Positions 41,158 through 49,100 are shown, counted from the stretch's first letter. The stretch: 64,000 nucleotides of DNA from Streptomyces celluloflavus (GCA_000720995.1 JOEL01000021.1:45336-109335); one strand, 5' to 3'. A program made the numbers and translations. The notes: generated by a model from the letters alone, not told the origin.

Positions 41158-41420
41158 GAGGTGCGTGAGGGGCGCGTGAGGTAGCGGGGGAGGGGCTGGA
41201 GGAGAGGGGAAGCGGGGGCGGGAGAGGGGGCCATTTGCCTTCCGGGGGGAGGAGTGCGTATGGTGGTAGATCGTTTGATCCCATTTGCCCGGCGCCAGAA
41301 CAGAAGCGCGCCGCGTGGCGCGTTCTCTCCCTTGCCGTGGCTGACCGCATAGAGGCGGTCTTTGCGAAATCACACGGAGTTTGGGCGCGTGCCGAGACTC
41401 CGGAAGGTTTCGCATTTCGC

Positions 41421-43736
41421 ATGTCAATTTCCACTGAGCAGTCCGTCATGCCCGCAGACGACGAGCAGACGGCTCCCCAGACGCACGAGTCGGCCGAGAC
41501 GGCCGCCGCGGTCGAGACGGCCGACACCACCGAGGCGACCGAGGCCGCCGAGCCCCAGGCAGAGGCCGCTGAGCCCGCCGAGCCGACCATCACCTTCGCG
41601 GACCTCGGTCTGCCCGAGGGCGTCGTCCGCAAGCTGGCGCAGAACGGTGTCACCACCCCGTTCCCGATCCAGGCGGCGACCATCCCGGACGCCCTGGCCG
41701 GCAAGGACATCCTCGGCCGCGGCCGTACCGGCTCCGGCAAGACCCTCTCCTTCGGTCTGCCGCTGCTGGCCACGCTGTCCGGCGGCCACACCGAGAAGAA
41801 GAAGCCCCGCGGCGTCATCCTGACCCCGACCCGCGAGCTCGCGATGCAGGTCGCCGACGCGCTTCAGCCGTACGGCGACGTCCTCGGCCTGAAGATCAAG
41901 GTCGTCTGCGGCGGTACGTCCATGGGCAACCAGATCTACGCCCTGGAGCGCGGGGTCGACGTCCTCGTCGCCACCCCGGGCCGACTGCGCGACATCATCA
42001 ACCGCGGCGCCTGCTCGCTCGCGAACACCCAGGTCGCCGTCCTCGACGAGGCCGACCAGATGTCCGACCTGGGCTTCCTGCCCGAGGTCACCGAGCTGCT
42101 CGACCAGGTGCCCGAGGGCGGTCAGCGGATGCTCTTCTCCGCCACGATGGAGAACGAGATCGGCACCCTCGTCAAGCGCTACCTGACCGACCCGGTCAGC
42201 CACGAGGTCGACAGCGCCCAGGGCAACGTCACGACCATGACGCACCACGTCCTCGTCGTGAAGCCGAAGGACAAGGCGCCGGTCACGGCCGCCATCGCCG
42301 CCCGCAAGGGCCGCACGATCATCTTCGTCCGCACCCAGCTGGGCGCCGACCGGATCGCCGAGCAGCTCGTCGAGTCGGGCGTGAAGGCGGACGCGCTGCA
42401 CGGCGGTATGACGCAGGGCGCGCGTACCCGGGTGCTCGCGGACTTCAAGGACGGTTACGTCAACGCGCTCGTCGCGACCGACGTCGCCGCCCGCGGTATC
42501 CACGTCGACGGCATCGACCTGGTCCTGAACGTCGACCCGGCCGGTGACCACAAGGACTACCTGCACCGCTCGGGCCGTACCGCCCGCGCCGGCCAGTCCG
42601 GCACGGTCGTCTCCCTGTCGCTGCCGCACCAGCGCCGGCAGATCTTCCGCCTGATGGAGGACGCGGGCGTGGACGCCTCGCGCCACATCGTCGGCGGTGC
42701 CGGTGTCTTCGACGACGACGTCGCCCGGATCACCGGCGCGCGCTCGCTCACCGAGGTGCAGGCCGACTCCGCCAACAACTCCGCCAAGCAGGCGGAGCGC
42801 GAGGTGCAGGAGCTGACCCGCGAGCTGGAGCGTCTCCAGCGCCGCGCCACCGAGCTGCGTGAGGACGCCGACCGGCTGACCGCGCGGGCCGCGCGCGAGC
42901 GGGGCGAGGACCCGGCGGAGGCGGTCGCCGCCGCTGCCGCGACCGACGAGGCCACCGAGACCACCGAGGCCGTTGTGCCGGCCCAGGCGTCCGCCGCGCC
43001 GGACGAGGCGCCGCGCCGCTCCGCTTCCTACGAGCGCCGGGACGACCGCCGCGACGACCGTGGCAACTTCGACCGCCGCGACCGCCGCGACGACCGTCGT
43101 GACGACCGCTCGGGTGGCGGCTTCAGCCGTGACCGTCGCGATGACCGCTCGGGTGGCGGTTACGGCGGTGGGTTCAACCGTGACCGTCGTGACGACCGTT
43201 CCGGTGGTGGGTTCAACCGTGACCGTCGTGACGACCGCTCGGGTGGCGGTTTCAACCGTGACCGTCGCGATGACCGGTCCGGTGGCGGTTTCAACCGTGA
43301 TGACCGTTCCGGTGGGTTCAACCGTGACCGTCGTGACGACCGTTCCGGTGGCGGTTTCAACCGTGACCGTCGTGACGACCGCTCGGGTGGCGGTTTCAAC
43401 CGTGACCGTCGCGATGACCGTTCCGGTGGCGGTTTCAACCGTGACGACCGTTCCGGTGGTGGCTTCAACCGTGACCGCGGCGACCGCCCCGCCCGCCCGT
43501 TCAACCGCGATGACCGTTCCGGCGGCCGTCCGGCCTCCGGTGGCTACCGCTCCGGCGGCGGCGACCGTCCGTTCAACCGTGACGACCGTTCCGGTGGGCG
43601 TCCGTCCTCGGGCGGCTTCCGCTCCGGCGGCGGTGACCGTCCCTACGGCCGCCGTGACGACCACCGTGGCTCCGGCACCTCGACCGGCTCCTTCGGCCGC
43701 CGCGACGACAAGCCGCGCTGGAAGCGCAACGGCTGA
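41421..43736 (+). CDS. DEAD-box RNA helicase with Arg/Asp/Gly/Asn repeat tail
   Basis: A 771-residue helicase. An acidic Ala/Glu/Thr-rich N-terminus (1-55) precedes the motor: Q motif FPIQAATIP, motif I GRTGSGKT, TPTRELAMQ, GG, TPGRL, DEAD (VLDEADQMSDLG), SAT, then FVRTQLGADRIAEQL, ATDVAARGIHVDG and HRSGRTARAG. A coiled-coil (about 450-510) leads to a tail of about 240 residues dominated by a 13-residue unit NRDRRDDRSGGGF repeated about eight times. Such tails bind RNA and drive condensate formation in other RNA helicases. ATG at 41421 follows GGAAGG at rather long spacing; ATG at 41448 is an alternative. The 263-base upstream gap may be a cold-responsive leader. Confidence 0.95.
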   Translation: MSISTEQSVMPADDEQTAPQTHESAETAAAVETADTTEATEAAEPQAEAAEPAEPTITFADLGLPEGVVRKLAQNGVTTPFPIQAATIPDALAGKDILGRGRTGSGKTLSFGLPLLATLSGGHTEKKKPRGVILTPTRELAMQVADALQPYGDVLGLKIKVVCGGTSMGNQIYALERGVDVLVATPGRLRDIINRGACSLANTQVAVLDEADQMSDLGFLPEVTELLDQVPEGGQRMLFSATMENEIGTLVKRYLTDPVSHEVDSAQGNVTTMTHHVLVVKPKDKAPVTAAIAARKGRTIIFVRTQLGADRIAEQLVESGVKADALHGGMTQGARTRVLADFKDGYVNALVATDVAARGIHVDGIDLVLNVDPAGDHKDYLHRSGRTARAGQSGTVVSLSLPHQRRQIFRLMEDAGVDASRHIVGGAGVFDDDVARITGARSLTEVQADSANNSAKQAEREVQELTRELERLQRRATELREDADRLTARAARERGEDPAEAVAAAAATDEATETTEAVVPAQASAAPDEAPRRSASYERRDDRRDDRGNFDRRDRRDDRRDDRSGGGFSRDRRDDRSGGGYGGGFNRDRRDDRSGGGFNRDRRDDRSGGGFNRDRRDDRSGGGFNRDDRSGGFNRDRRDDRSGGGFNRDRRDDRSGGGFNRDRRDDRSGGGFNRDDRSGGGFNRDRGDRPARPFNRDDRSGGRPASGGYRSGGGDRPFNRDDRSGGRPSSGGFRSGGGDRPYGRRDDHRGSGTSTGSFGRRDDKPRWKRNG
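43103..43478 (+). repeat. 39-base coding tandem repeats in the helicase tail
   Basis: About eight in-frame copies of a 39-base unit (some shortened to 24 or 27 bases), with near-identical DNA as well as protein, which points to recent expansion by slippage or unequal recombination. Confidence 0.85.
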
Positions 43737-43839
43737 TCCGGTCCGACCCGATCTGATCCGACTTGATCTGCTGCTCCGACCTGGGCAGATCAGATCGATC
43801 GCTTCCGCCCGGTCGCCGAGCGGATGAGCTGATCCACTG

Positions 43840-43877
43840 CAGGGCCCGTACGACACACAAGTGCCGTACGGGCCCTG
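43840..43877 (+). terminator. Terminator after the DEAD-box helicase
   Basis: 13-bp perfect stem (43840-43852 with 43865-43877), 12-base loop. Between it and the stop codon the sequence is rich in GATC-containing short repeats (43735-43800). The gap 43737-44044 otherwise holds only the start of tRNA-Lys transcription. Confidence 0.75.
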
Positions 43878-44044
43878 TGCGTTGTGCGGGCGGCGGGCGC
43901 GTGCCGGGGTGCCGGGGGCGCCCGGTTCCGGTGTGCCGTGTCGGCCGCTCGCGGCCCGCCGCCGACGTCTCCCGCACCTCGGTGAGTCCGCCGGGGGCCC
44001 ATGCCTTCGGGCTTCGGCGCGTCCTCGGGCTATGCTGCTCGGTG

Positions 44045-44117
44045 CGGGCCATTAGCTCAATTGGCAGAGCAGTGGACTTTTAATCCATTGGTTCAGGGTT
44101 CGAGCCCCTGATGGCCC
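44045..44117 (+). tRNA. tRNA-Lys(TTT), integration site of the element
   Basis: 73 bases: acceptor GGGCCAT/ATGGCCC, D arm GCTC...GAGC, anticodon TTT in loop CTTTTAA, T loop TTCGAGC. From its anticodon stem to just past its 3' end it is repeated perfectly at 57926-57971, so the gene was restored when the element inserted. Confidence 0.96.
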
Positions 44118-44119
44118 AC
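44074..44119 (+). repeat. attL, 46-bp direct repeat
   Basis: Identical over 46 bases to 57926-57971. It covers the anticodon stem-loop, variable loop, T arm and acceptor 3' strand of tRNA-Lys plus two bases. Confidence 0.95.
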
Positions 44120-44439
44120 CGCGAACGGTGGCGCCTTCGATGCCCTGACCTGCTGCGATGCATGCAGGGGCGGGCTAGGAGGCGCCACCGTCGCTGTATT
44201 GAAGCTTCTCGCTGGCCCGCCGCTGGCCCGAAGTGCACGTGGCATCGGGGGGCGAGAGTTCGTGACTTTCGAGATTCCTGCGCCGCCGGTAACCGGGTGG
44301 CCCCTCTCGCAGGGGTGAGATGTACGTCACTTGGTAAGGAAAGAGCCCGTTCGTATGCGTCGGCATGACTCGTGCAGGGCATGACAGCGGCCCCCGCCGC
44401 TTGGTGAGGGCCGCTTGCTCGGGAGTCTGCTGCGGGATC
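44118..44439. promoter_or_regulatory. Left end of the element: attL arm region
   Basis: 322 bases without a gene. It contains an 11-bp inverted repeat (44125-44135 with 44180-44190) and two GCTGGCCC boxes 11 bases apart (44211-44218, 44222-44229) that match a pair at the right end. Confidence 0.6.
44211..44229 (+). repeat. Candidate integrase arm-type sites, left
   Basis: GCTGGCCC occurs twice with an 11-base period. The same arrangement, GCTGGCCC-N3-GCTGGCCC, is found at 57757-57775, suggesting arm sites for Int or Xis on both sides. Confidence 0.6.
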
Positions 44440-44658
44440 TCAGGCGTCGAGCTCTCCACCCCGGACGGCCGAGACGAACGACGACCAGGCGCCCGAGGTG
44501 ATCGTGAGCACGGGGCCGTGCGGGTCCTTGGAGTCACGGACGGGGACGGCGCCGGAAGGCGCGTACGCGGGGGCCCATTCGACGCAATTCCCGCCGTTCC
44601 CTTCGCTGTAGCTGCTCTTGACCCACTCTGCGCGGGAGAGGTCGGGGGTGGTGCTCAT
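44440..44658 (-). CDS. DUF397 domain-containing protein
   Basis: A 72-residue protein with the DUF397 signature: AEWVKSSYSEGNGGNCVEW, VRDSKDPHGPVLTI and WSSFVSAVRGGE. These occur throughout Streptomyces next to XRE-DUF5753 regulators, as here, and the pairs resemble toxin-antitoxin or developmental switch modules (the whiJ/bldB type). ATG at 44658 has GGAGG upstream and lies inside the upstream regulator frame, giving a 125-base overlap. Confidence 0.92.
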   Translation of the reverse strand: MSTTPDLSRAEWVKSSYSEGNGGNCVEWAPAYAPSGAVPVRDSKDPHGPVLTITSGAWSSFVSAVRGGELDA

Positions 44659-45460
44659 GGCTGTACGCCTCCGTAACGTGCTGGATAAGGGAGAGTGAAT
44701 CGTCTCGTGACAGGGCGTCGGCACGTAATCGCTCGTAGGCCGCTCGCGCTTCGGCTACCGCTTCCGCCGAGTCGTCCACCTGCCCTCGTTCATAAGTCTC
44801 CTCGTACAGGACTTCGGACCCGTCCTGCTGAGTCAGCACGATAAACGGCACTCCGCGTGATGCGGTGCCCGCGCTGAAGGGGAAGACCTGGACTGTGATG
44901 TGCGGAGACTCGGATGCGGCTAGCAGGTGCTGGAGCTGCCCCCGCATGACGTCTGCGCTGCCCACGCTGGACCACAGGACCGCTTCGTGCAGGATCAACC
45001 ACAGCGATGGTTGGTGGGGCCTGTCGAAAAGCTCCCGCCTCCGCATCCGATCTTCTACCTGCTTTTTGATCTCGATTGCCGAGTCCTGCGGGCGCGCTGA
45101 TCGGTATACGGCTTCGGCGTACTGCGGGGTTTGCAGTATGCCCATTACGCGCGTGGTGGAGTAGTCACAGATGGCCAGCGCCTCACGCTCCAGCTGGAGA
45201 TACGGCACGAACCACACCGGGCTGCCGGCGTCGGCCGCTCGCTGCCGCATGCGCGCGTAGGTGCCGGGCGTGCCGAATACGTGGTCGCACTGTTCGGCGA
45301 ACTGCGCTGACGGTAGCTGTCCGTTCTCCGTCTTGCTCACGTACGGCTGCTGACAGCAAAGCCGAACAGCTAGCTGAGTCTGCGACCAGCCACGGGCTTC
45401 ACGGGCGTACTTGATCTCCTTGCCGAACTCCGCCGCTGGCGTCTCCGGCTCATCGCTCAC
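44534..45460 (-). CDS. XRE-family regulator with DUF5753 domain
   Basis: A 308-residue WhiJ-like regulator. The helix-turn-helix (about 10-65) reads EIKYAREARGWSQTQLAVRL and PYVSKTENG; the DUF5753 domain follows (about 95-270) with SPVWFVPYLQLEREA, RVMGILQTPQYAEAV and HITVQVFPF. It ends unusually late, running 125 bases into the DUF397 gene in another frame, so its last 41 residues are Arg-rich. GTG at 45460 lies 17 bases from a perfect palindrome that is a likely operator. Confidence 0.9.
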   Translation of the reverse strand: MSDEPETPAAEFGKEIKYAREARGWSQTQLAVRLCCQQPYVSKTENGQLPSAQFAEQCDHVFGTPGTYARMRQRAADAGSPVWFVPYLQLEREALAICDYSTTRVMGILQTPQYAEAVYRSARPQDSAIEIKKQVEDRMRRRELFDRPHQPSLWLILHEAVLWSSVGSADVMRGQLQHLLAASESPHITVQVFPFSAGTASRGVPFIVLTQQDGSEVLYEETYERGQVDDSAEAVAEARAAYERLRADALSRDDSLSLIQHVTEAYSHEHHPRPLPRRVGQEQLQRRERRELRRMGPRVRAFRRRPRP

Positions 45461-45476
45461 GTGTTCAACCCCCAAT

Positions 45477-45496
45477 ATTCCAAGCGTAGTTGGAAT
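45477..45496. promoter_or_regulatory. Palindromic operator of the XRE-DUF5753 gene
   Basis: ATTCCAA-GCGTAG-TTGGAAT: 7-base perfect arms around a 6-base centre, located between the XRE gene start and the rightward 92-residue gene. It fits a dimeric HTH regulator site and may control both directions. Confidence 0.6.
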
Positions 45497-45618
45497 GGCT
45501 AGAGCCCTGGTCAGCGTATCCGGACCGGTGGAACCTAATGATGCCCGGTCCCCATGAACGGGACACGCGGAGGCTCGAACAGAAGGAAGCTGCGCGGATG
45601 ACCTTAGGAGGGTGATCC

Positions 45619-45897
45619 ATGAGTGACTACAGGCCCCCGTCGGTGCGCGTCTCAGGCGTTGGGCTTGCTCCCGTGGGTCACGGCATGAAGGGCACGAAGA
45701 CCACGGCGCACGACGTAACAAGGGTCGTGGCGGGCACGGTGGGGGATGACGTGCTGATCGTGCACAAGCTTCGGATCCTGGACGAGAGGGCGGGGAGCCG
45801 GCGCGCTGCCTGCGGAGTCGGCAAGCCCAAGGACGAGACCGATGAATGGGCGAGGGCCGTGAACTGTCCGGCGTGCCTTGCCATCGACACCGAATGA
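45619..45897 (+). CDS. Hypothetical protein, 92 residues, first gene of the cargo cassette
   Basis: Not recognised. The product starts MSDYRPPSVRVSGVGLAPVG and has Cys residues near the end (CGVGKPKDETDEWARAVNC then PAC), which could bind a metal. ATG at 45619 follows TAGGAGGGTG, a strong ribosome site. It is divergent from the XRE regulator and lies 135 bases before the peptide gene, so it may be part of the same system, for example as an accessory or export protein. That is inference. Confidence 0.72.
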   Translation: MSDYRPPSVRVSGVGLAPVGHGMKGTKTTAHDVTRVVAGTVGDDVLIVHKLRILDERAGSRRAACGVGKPKDETDEWARAVNCPACLAIDTE

Positions 45898-45901
45898 GAC
45901 T

Positions 45902-45968
45902 CCCGTCCCTGCCGGACGGAACCGAACCCGGCTCCCTCACAGCCATTCGGAATCCCGGCAGGGACGGG
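45902..45968 (+). promoter_or_regulatory. Long-loop inverted repeat before the peptide gene
   Basis: 14-bp perfect arms (45902-45915 with 45955-45968) around a 39-base loop, starting 5 bases after the 92-residue gene and ending 63 bases before the peptide start. It could be a terminator, an attenuator or an mRNA-stabilising structure. Confidence 0.55.
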
Positions 45969-46031
45969 GTACGACGGGCCCGCCGACAAGGCGCGGGTCT
46001 TGGAAATGCACGATCCCCAAGGAGGAGCAAC

Positions 46032-46181
46032 ATGGAGAACACCGCCCCCGCCGCAAAGGCGGACGGCACGTCCCAGGGGCCCGGCCTGGTCAAGGCCCGG
46101 CGCAACATCAGCGCCGCCCGTGAGCGGGGCGTCACCCCGTCCGACGGCGGCGGCACCGGCCGTACCGACAGCAACGACTAG
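46032..46181 (+). CDS. 49-residue peptide, candidate modified-peptide precursor
   Basis: A small peptide rich in Ala, Gly, Arg, Ser and Asp. The N-terminal half (MENTAPAAKADGTSQGPG) is followed by LVKARRNISAARERGV and a hydrophilic tail TPSDGGGTGRTDSND. It has no Cys, no signal peptide and no membrane segment. The ribosome site AAGGAGGA is the strongest in the element, and the next gene, an oxygenase, starts 15 bases after the stop. Abundant translation of a tiny peptide followed directly by oxygenase, reductase and kinase genes is the pattern of a RiPP precursor. No homology to a known class is recognised. Confidence 0.7.
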   Translation: MENTAPAAKADGTSQGPGLVKARRNISAARERGVTPSDGGGTGRTDSND

Positions 46182-46196
46182 TCCGGAGGACATGCG

Positions 46197-47384
46197 TTGT
46201 TGCCGCTGAATCTGGCGGCGCACCTGGGCCGGGACGAGTTCTCGGCCCGGGTGTACCACCGCCGCTACCTTCACGTGCCGGGCGCCCTCCCGGCCCCGGC
46301 TGACCTGATCACCTGGGACGACCTCAACACCATCCTCGCCACTCACCGGCTGGACCCGCCCAGGCTCCGCCTGTCGATGGACGGGGAGATGCTGCCGCAG
46401 TACCGGTACAGCGCTCCCGTCACGACCCGCCGGCACACCGTGTGGCAACGCCTTCACCCGGCGGAGCTTCACGAGCGACTGACCGAAGGCGCTTCACTGG
46501 TCATTGACGCCGTTGACGAACTCCACCCCGCCGTGGGTCGCGCGGCCATGGAACTGGAACAGTGGCTCCGCACCGGTGTCCAGACCAACCTGTACGCGTC
46601 ATGGACCGCCCGTGAGGGCTTCGGCGTTCACTGGGACGACCATGACGTTGTCGTGGCTCAGGTAGACGGCTCGAAGCGCTGGAAGATCTTCGGGCCCACC
46701 CGCACCGCCCCCATGTACAAGGACACGGAAGAGCCGGAGCCCCCGCCGGAGGAGCCGCTCACCGAAATCGTCATGCGCCCCGGGGATCTCCTCTACCTCC
46801 CGCGTGGGTGGTGGCACTCGGTTGCTGCCTCCGAAGGGGAGCACTCTCTCCACCTGACCTTCGGCATCCGGACGACCACCGGCGCACAGCTCCTGTCGTG
46901 GCTCGCTGACGACTTGCGCCGGCAGGAAGTGTTGCGGCTGGACCTCCCCGTTCACGCCCCGCCGGAGGAACAGGCGGACTATCTGGAGCGGCTGAAGAAG
47001 GAAGTGGTAGCCGCCCTGGGGAACCCGGGAGTCCTAGCCCGGTACATGGCCGCACGGGACGCGGAGGACGTGACCCGGATGCGTCCCAGCCTCCCGCACA
47101 TCAGTGGCGTCCCGGCTCTCCCGGAACTGCGCGTCAGGCTCACCACGGCCCGCGCTCACTGCGCCGACACGGACGACGGGGTCTCCTTCCGTGCGTGCGG
47201 CAACGAGTGGGACATGGCGACGGAAGCCGCCCCGCTGTTGCGCCGCCTGATCTCCGCCGTGCCGAACGCGGTAGCCCTGGGGGAGCTGGCCACCACCGCC
47301 GGGGTCTCCGTGGAGGATGCGGCTCAGGTGATTACGGAGTTGGTCAACGGCCAGGCGGTAGCGGTTGAAGGGGGCAGCGCATGA
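46197..47384 (+). CDS. JmjC/cupin-4 Fe(II)/2-oxoglutarate oxygenase
   Basis: A 395-residue oxygenase of the cupin-4 (RoxA/MINA53/NO66) type. The iron triad is His145-x-Asp147 in GFGVHWDDHDV and His207 in LPRGWWHSVA; RWKIFGP and MRPGDLLYLPRGWWHS are typical. The C-terminal 140 residues contain a winged-helix-like part, as in ribosomal oxygenases. Characterised relatives hydroxylate Arg or His in ribosomal proteins; here the Arg-rich 49-residue peptide just upstream is the obvious candidate. The start is a TTG at 46197, six bases after GGAGGA; no ATG or GTG fits the frame. The next gene overlaps by 4 bases. Confidence 0.88.
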   Translation: MLPLNLAAHLGRDEFSARVYHRRYLHVPGALPAPADLITWDDLNTILATHRLDPPRLRLSMDGEMLPQYRYSAPVTTRRHTVWQRLHPAELHERLTEGASLVIDAVDELHPAVGRAAMELEQWLRTGVQTNLYASWTAREGFGVHWDDHDVVVAQVDGSKRWKIFGPTRTAPMYKDTEEPEPPPEEPLTEIVMRPGDLLYLPRGWWHSVAASEGEHSLHLTFGIRTTTGAQLLSWLADDLRRQEVLRLDLPVHAPPEEQADYLERLKKEVVAALGNPGVLARYMAARDAEDVTRMRPSLPHISGVPALPELRVRLTTARAHCADTDDGVSFRACGNEWDMATEAAPLLRRLISAVPNAVALGELATTAGVSVEDAAQVITELVNGQAVAVEGGSA

Positions 47385-48289
47385 ACACGGCAGCCCTGGG
47401 CCTGGGCACCTACCGCCTTCGTCCTCCCGCCGTTCACGAAGCCGCCTGCCGGGCATGGGAGGACCCTGGGACCGCCTGGGTGGACACAGCCCCCAACTAC
47501 CTCGGAGGCCGCGCCCAAACACTTCTGGCCCCGGCCCTGGCCCGCCACCCCGTCCCGGTCTCCACAAAGGTCGGCTTCGTCGCCAGCGGCACCGGCACGG
47601 CGGCAATCGCGGCCGGAGTCCTTACCTCTTCTGAAGCTCACGCCGGACACTGCCTCACGGCTCCGTTCGTCCACTGGCAGTGCGCCCGGAACCGGGCGGA
47701 GCTGGGCCGGGCCCGTCTCAACATGGTCTTCGTCCACAACCCGGAGCGCGCCGCCGGCGACCCGGCCGAAGCCCTTCTTCGTGCCTTCACCGCGTTGGAG
47801 GAGGAGGTTGAGGCGGGAGCGCTGGAGGCGTATGGCGTGGCGACCTGGGAGGGCTTCGACACGGGAGTCTTCACCGTGCCGAACCTGGACCACATGGCTT
47901 CTGTGGCGGCCGGCTCGAAAGCCCACCACCTTCGAGCCGTACAGCTCCCGGTGTCGCTCGTGACTGCCACCGCCTTCACTCAGGCGTTGGGCGGCAGAGG
48001 TCCGATTGCTCAGGCGGCCGAGCGTGGGTGGCAGGTGTATGCGTCCGCCTCCCTCTTCGGTGGAGAACTGCCCGAACTGGCCACTCAGGAACTGACGGAC
48101 CTGATCCGCCCGGATCTCAGCGTTCCGCAAGCGTGCCTTCTCGCCGTGGCGTCATGCCCAGGGGTGACGCGGGTTCTTCTGTCCACGTCTGACCCTGCAC
48201 ACTGGGCCGAAGGCCGCGCGGCACTCGCTGAGCCGCCGGTCCCAGTCCCCGTGCTGCGAAAGGTGCTTGATGTACTCGCCTCCGACTGA
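47381..48289 (+). CDS. Aldo/keto reductase
   Basis: A 302-residue NADPH-dependent reductase fold. The catalytic tetrad is visible as Asp35 and Tyr40 (WVDTAPNYLG), Lys63 (VSTKVGF) and His119 (MVFVHNPE). Its ATG overlaps the oxygenase stop (ATGA) and its 3' end overlaps the kinase gene by 20 bases, so the three enzymes are translationally coupled. It may reduce a carbonyl generated on the peptide or on a small substrate; the substrate is unknown. Confidence 0.86.
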   Translation: MNTAALGLGTYRLRPPAVHEAACRAWEDPGTAWVDTAPNYLGGRAQTLLAPALARHPVPVSTKVGFVASGTGTAAIAAGVLTSSEAHAGHCLTAPFVHWQCARNRAELGRARLNMVFVHNPERAAGDPAEALLRAFTALEEEVEAGALEAYGVATWEGFDTGVFTVPNLDHMASVAAGSKAHHLRAVQLPVSLVTATAFTQALGGRGPIAQAAERGWQVYASASLFGGELPELATQELTDLIRPDLSVPQACLLAVASCPGVTRVLLSTSDPAHWAEGRAALAEPPVPVPVLRKVLDVLASD

Positions 48290-49097
48290 GAGCGCTGACC
48301 AACAGCGGATGACGGAAGCGTTCAACCTGGCCGTGGACGAGTTGGACGCCACGGTGGACGGCCCGGAGGTCTGGGGGTGGTTCGGACGCACCCTGAGCGC
48401 CCGCGTGTGCACCCAGAGGTATGAGCGGTGCTGGCTTCGGCTGATGACCGCCCCGGCGGAAAAGGCGACGGGGAAGACCTGGGATGGGAACCTCAAGGCC
48501 GCTGAACTGTTCGATCTTCGCGTAGCGAAACCTGGCCTGTACGAGACCGTGGAACATGTCGAAGGCGGTTACGGGTACCGAGCCGAACTGAGCCAGTACA
48601 TTCCCGAGCCGGTCTATTCTCCGTCGCCGGTGCTGAGCCCGGACGCGGCGGTTCCTGCTGCCCCGTGGTGGGAGTCGCTCCGCACGGATCTCGGCGCCGT
48701 GGCGAAGACTGCAACGGACCGGGCTGCCTTCCGGCAGGAATGGGCTGACCGAAGCGTCCCGCGCTTCCTCGGCATCCCGGCGCCTCAGATCAGCGAATGG
48801 GAAACCGCCCACGGCGACATGCACCCGGCGAACCTCACGGCCAACACGCCGTATCTGCTGGACTGGGAGGGCTTTGGCCGGGCGCCGGTCGGATACGACC
48901 CAGCCATGTTGCTGGCGTATTCCTTGCTGGCGCCCGCATTCGCCACGCGGGTCCGTGAGACCTTCCCCGTGCTCAACACGGAGGCCGGCCGGAACGCTCA
49001 GATCATCGTCATCACGGAACTCATGCAATCCGCCTCACGCGGGGATCACCCGGAATTGGTTCTCCCACTCCGGGCTCTGGCCGCAGAGTTGGCCTGA
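48270..49097 (+). CDS. APH-fold phosphotransferase
   Basis: A 275-residue protein with the aminoglycoside-phosphotransferase catalytic motifs in its second half: TAHGDMHPANLTAN (His181, catalytic Asp183, Asn188) and LLDWEGFGRAPVGYDPAMLL (metal-binding Asp198). The N-lobe is divergent, with GRTLSARVCTQRYERCWLRL and GKTWDGNLKAAELF. The ATG is inside the end of the reductase gene with GAAAGG upstream. Kinases of this fold phosphorylate hydroxyls of antibiotics, choline or sugars; in this cassette it could phosphorylate the hydroxylated peptide or give self-protection. Confidence 0.82.
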   Translation: MYSPPTESADQQRMTEAFNLAVDELDATVDGPEVWGWFGRTLSARVCTQRYERCWLRLMTAPAEKATGKTWDGNLKAAELFDLRVAKPGLYETVEHVEGGYGYRAELSQYIPEPVYSPSPVLSPDAAVPAAPWWESLRTDLGAVAKTATDRAAFRQEWADRSVPRFLGIPAPQISEWETAHGDMHPANLTANTPYLLDWEGFGRAPVGYDPAMLLAYSLLAPAFATRVRETFPVLNTEAGRNAQIIVITELMQSASRGDHPELVLPLRALAAELA

Positions 49098-49100
49098 CCC

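Noticed and set aside
43103-43478. CRISPR-like regular repeats
   Set aside because: The repeats are in frame within a helicase gene, have no unique spacers and encode a low-complexity protein tail; no cas genes are present.
41424-43856. 810-residue open frame on the - strand across the DEAD-box helicase
   Set aside because: Antisense shadow. Its Val/Thr repeats are the reverse reading of the NRDRRDDRSGGGF repeats.
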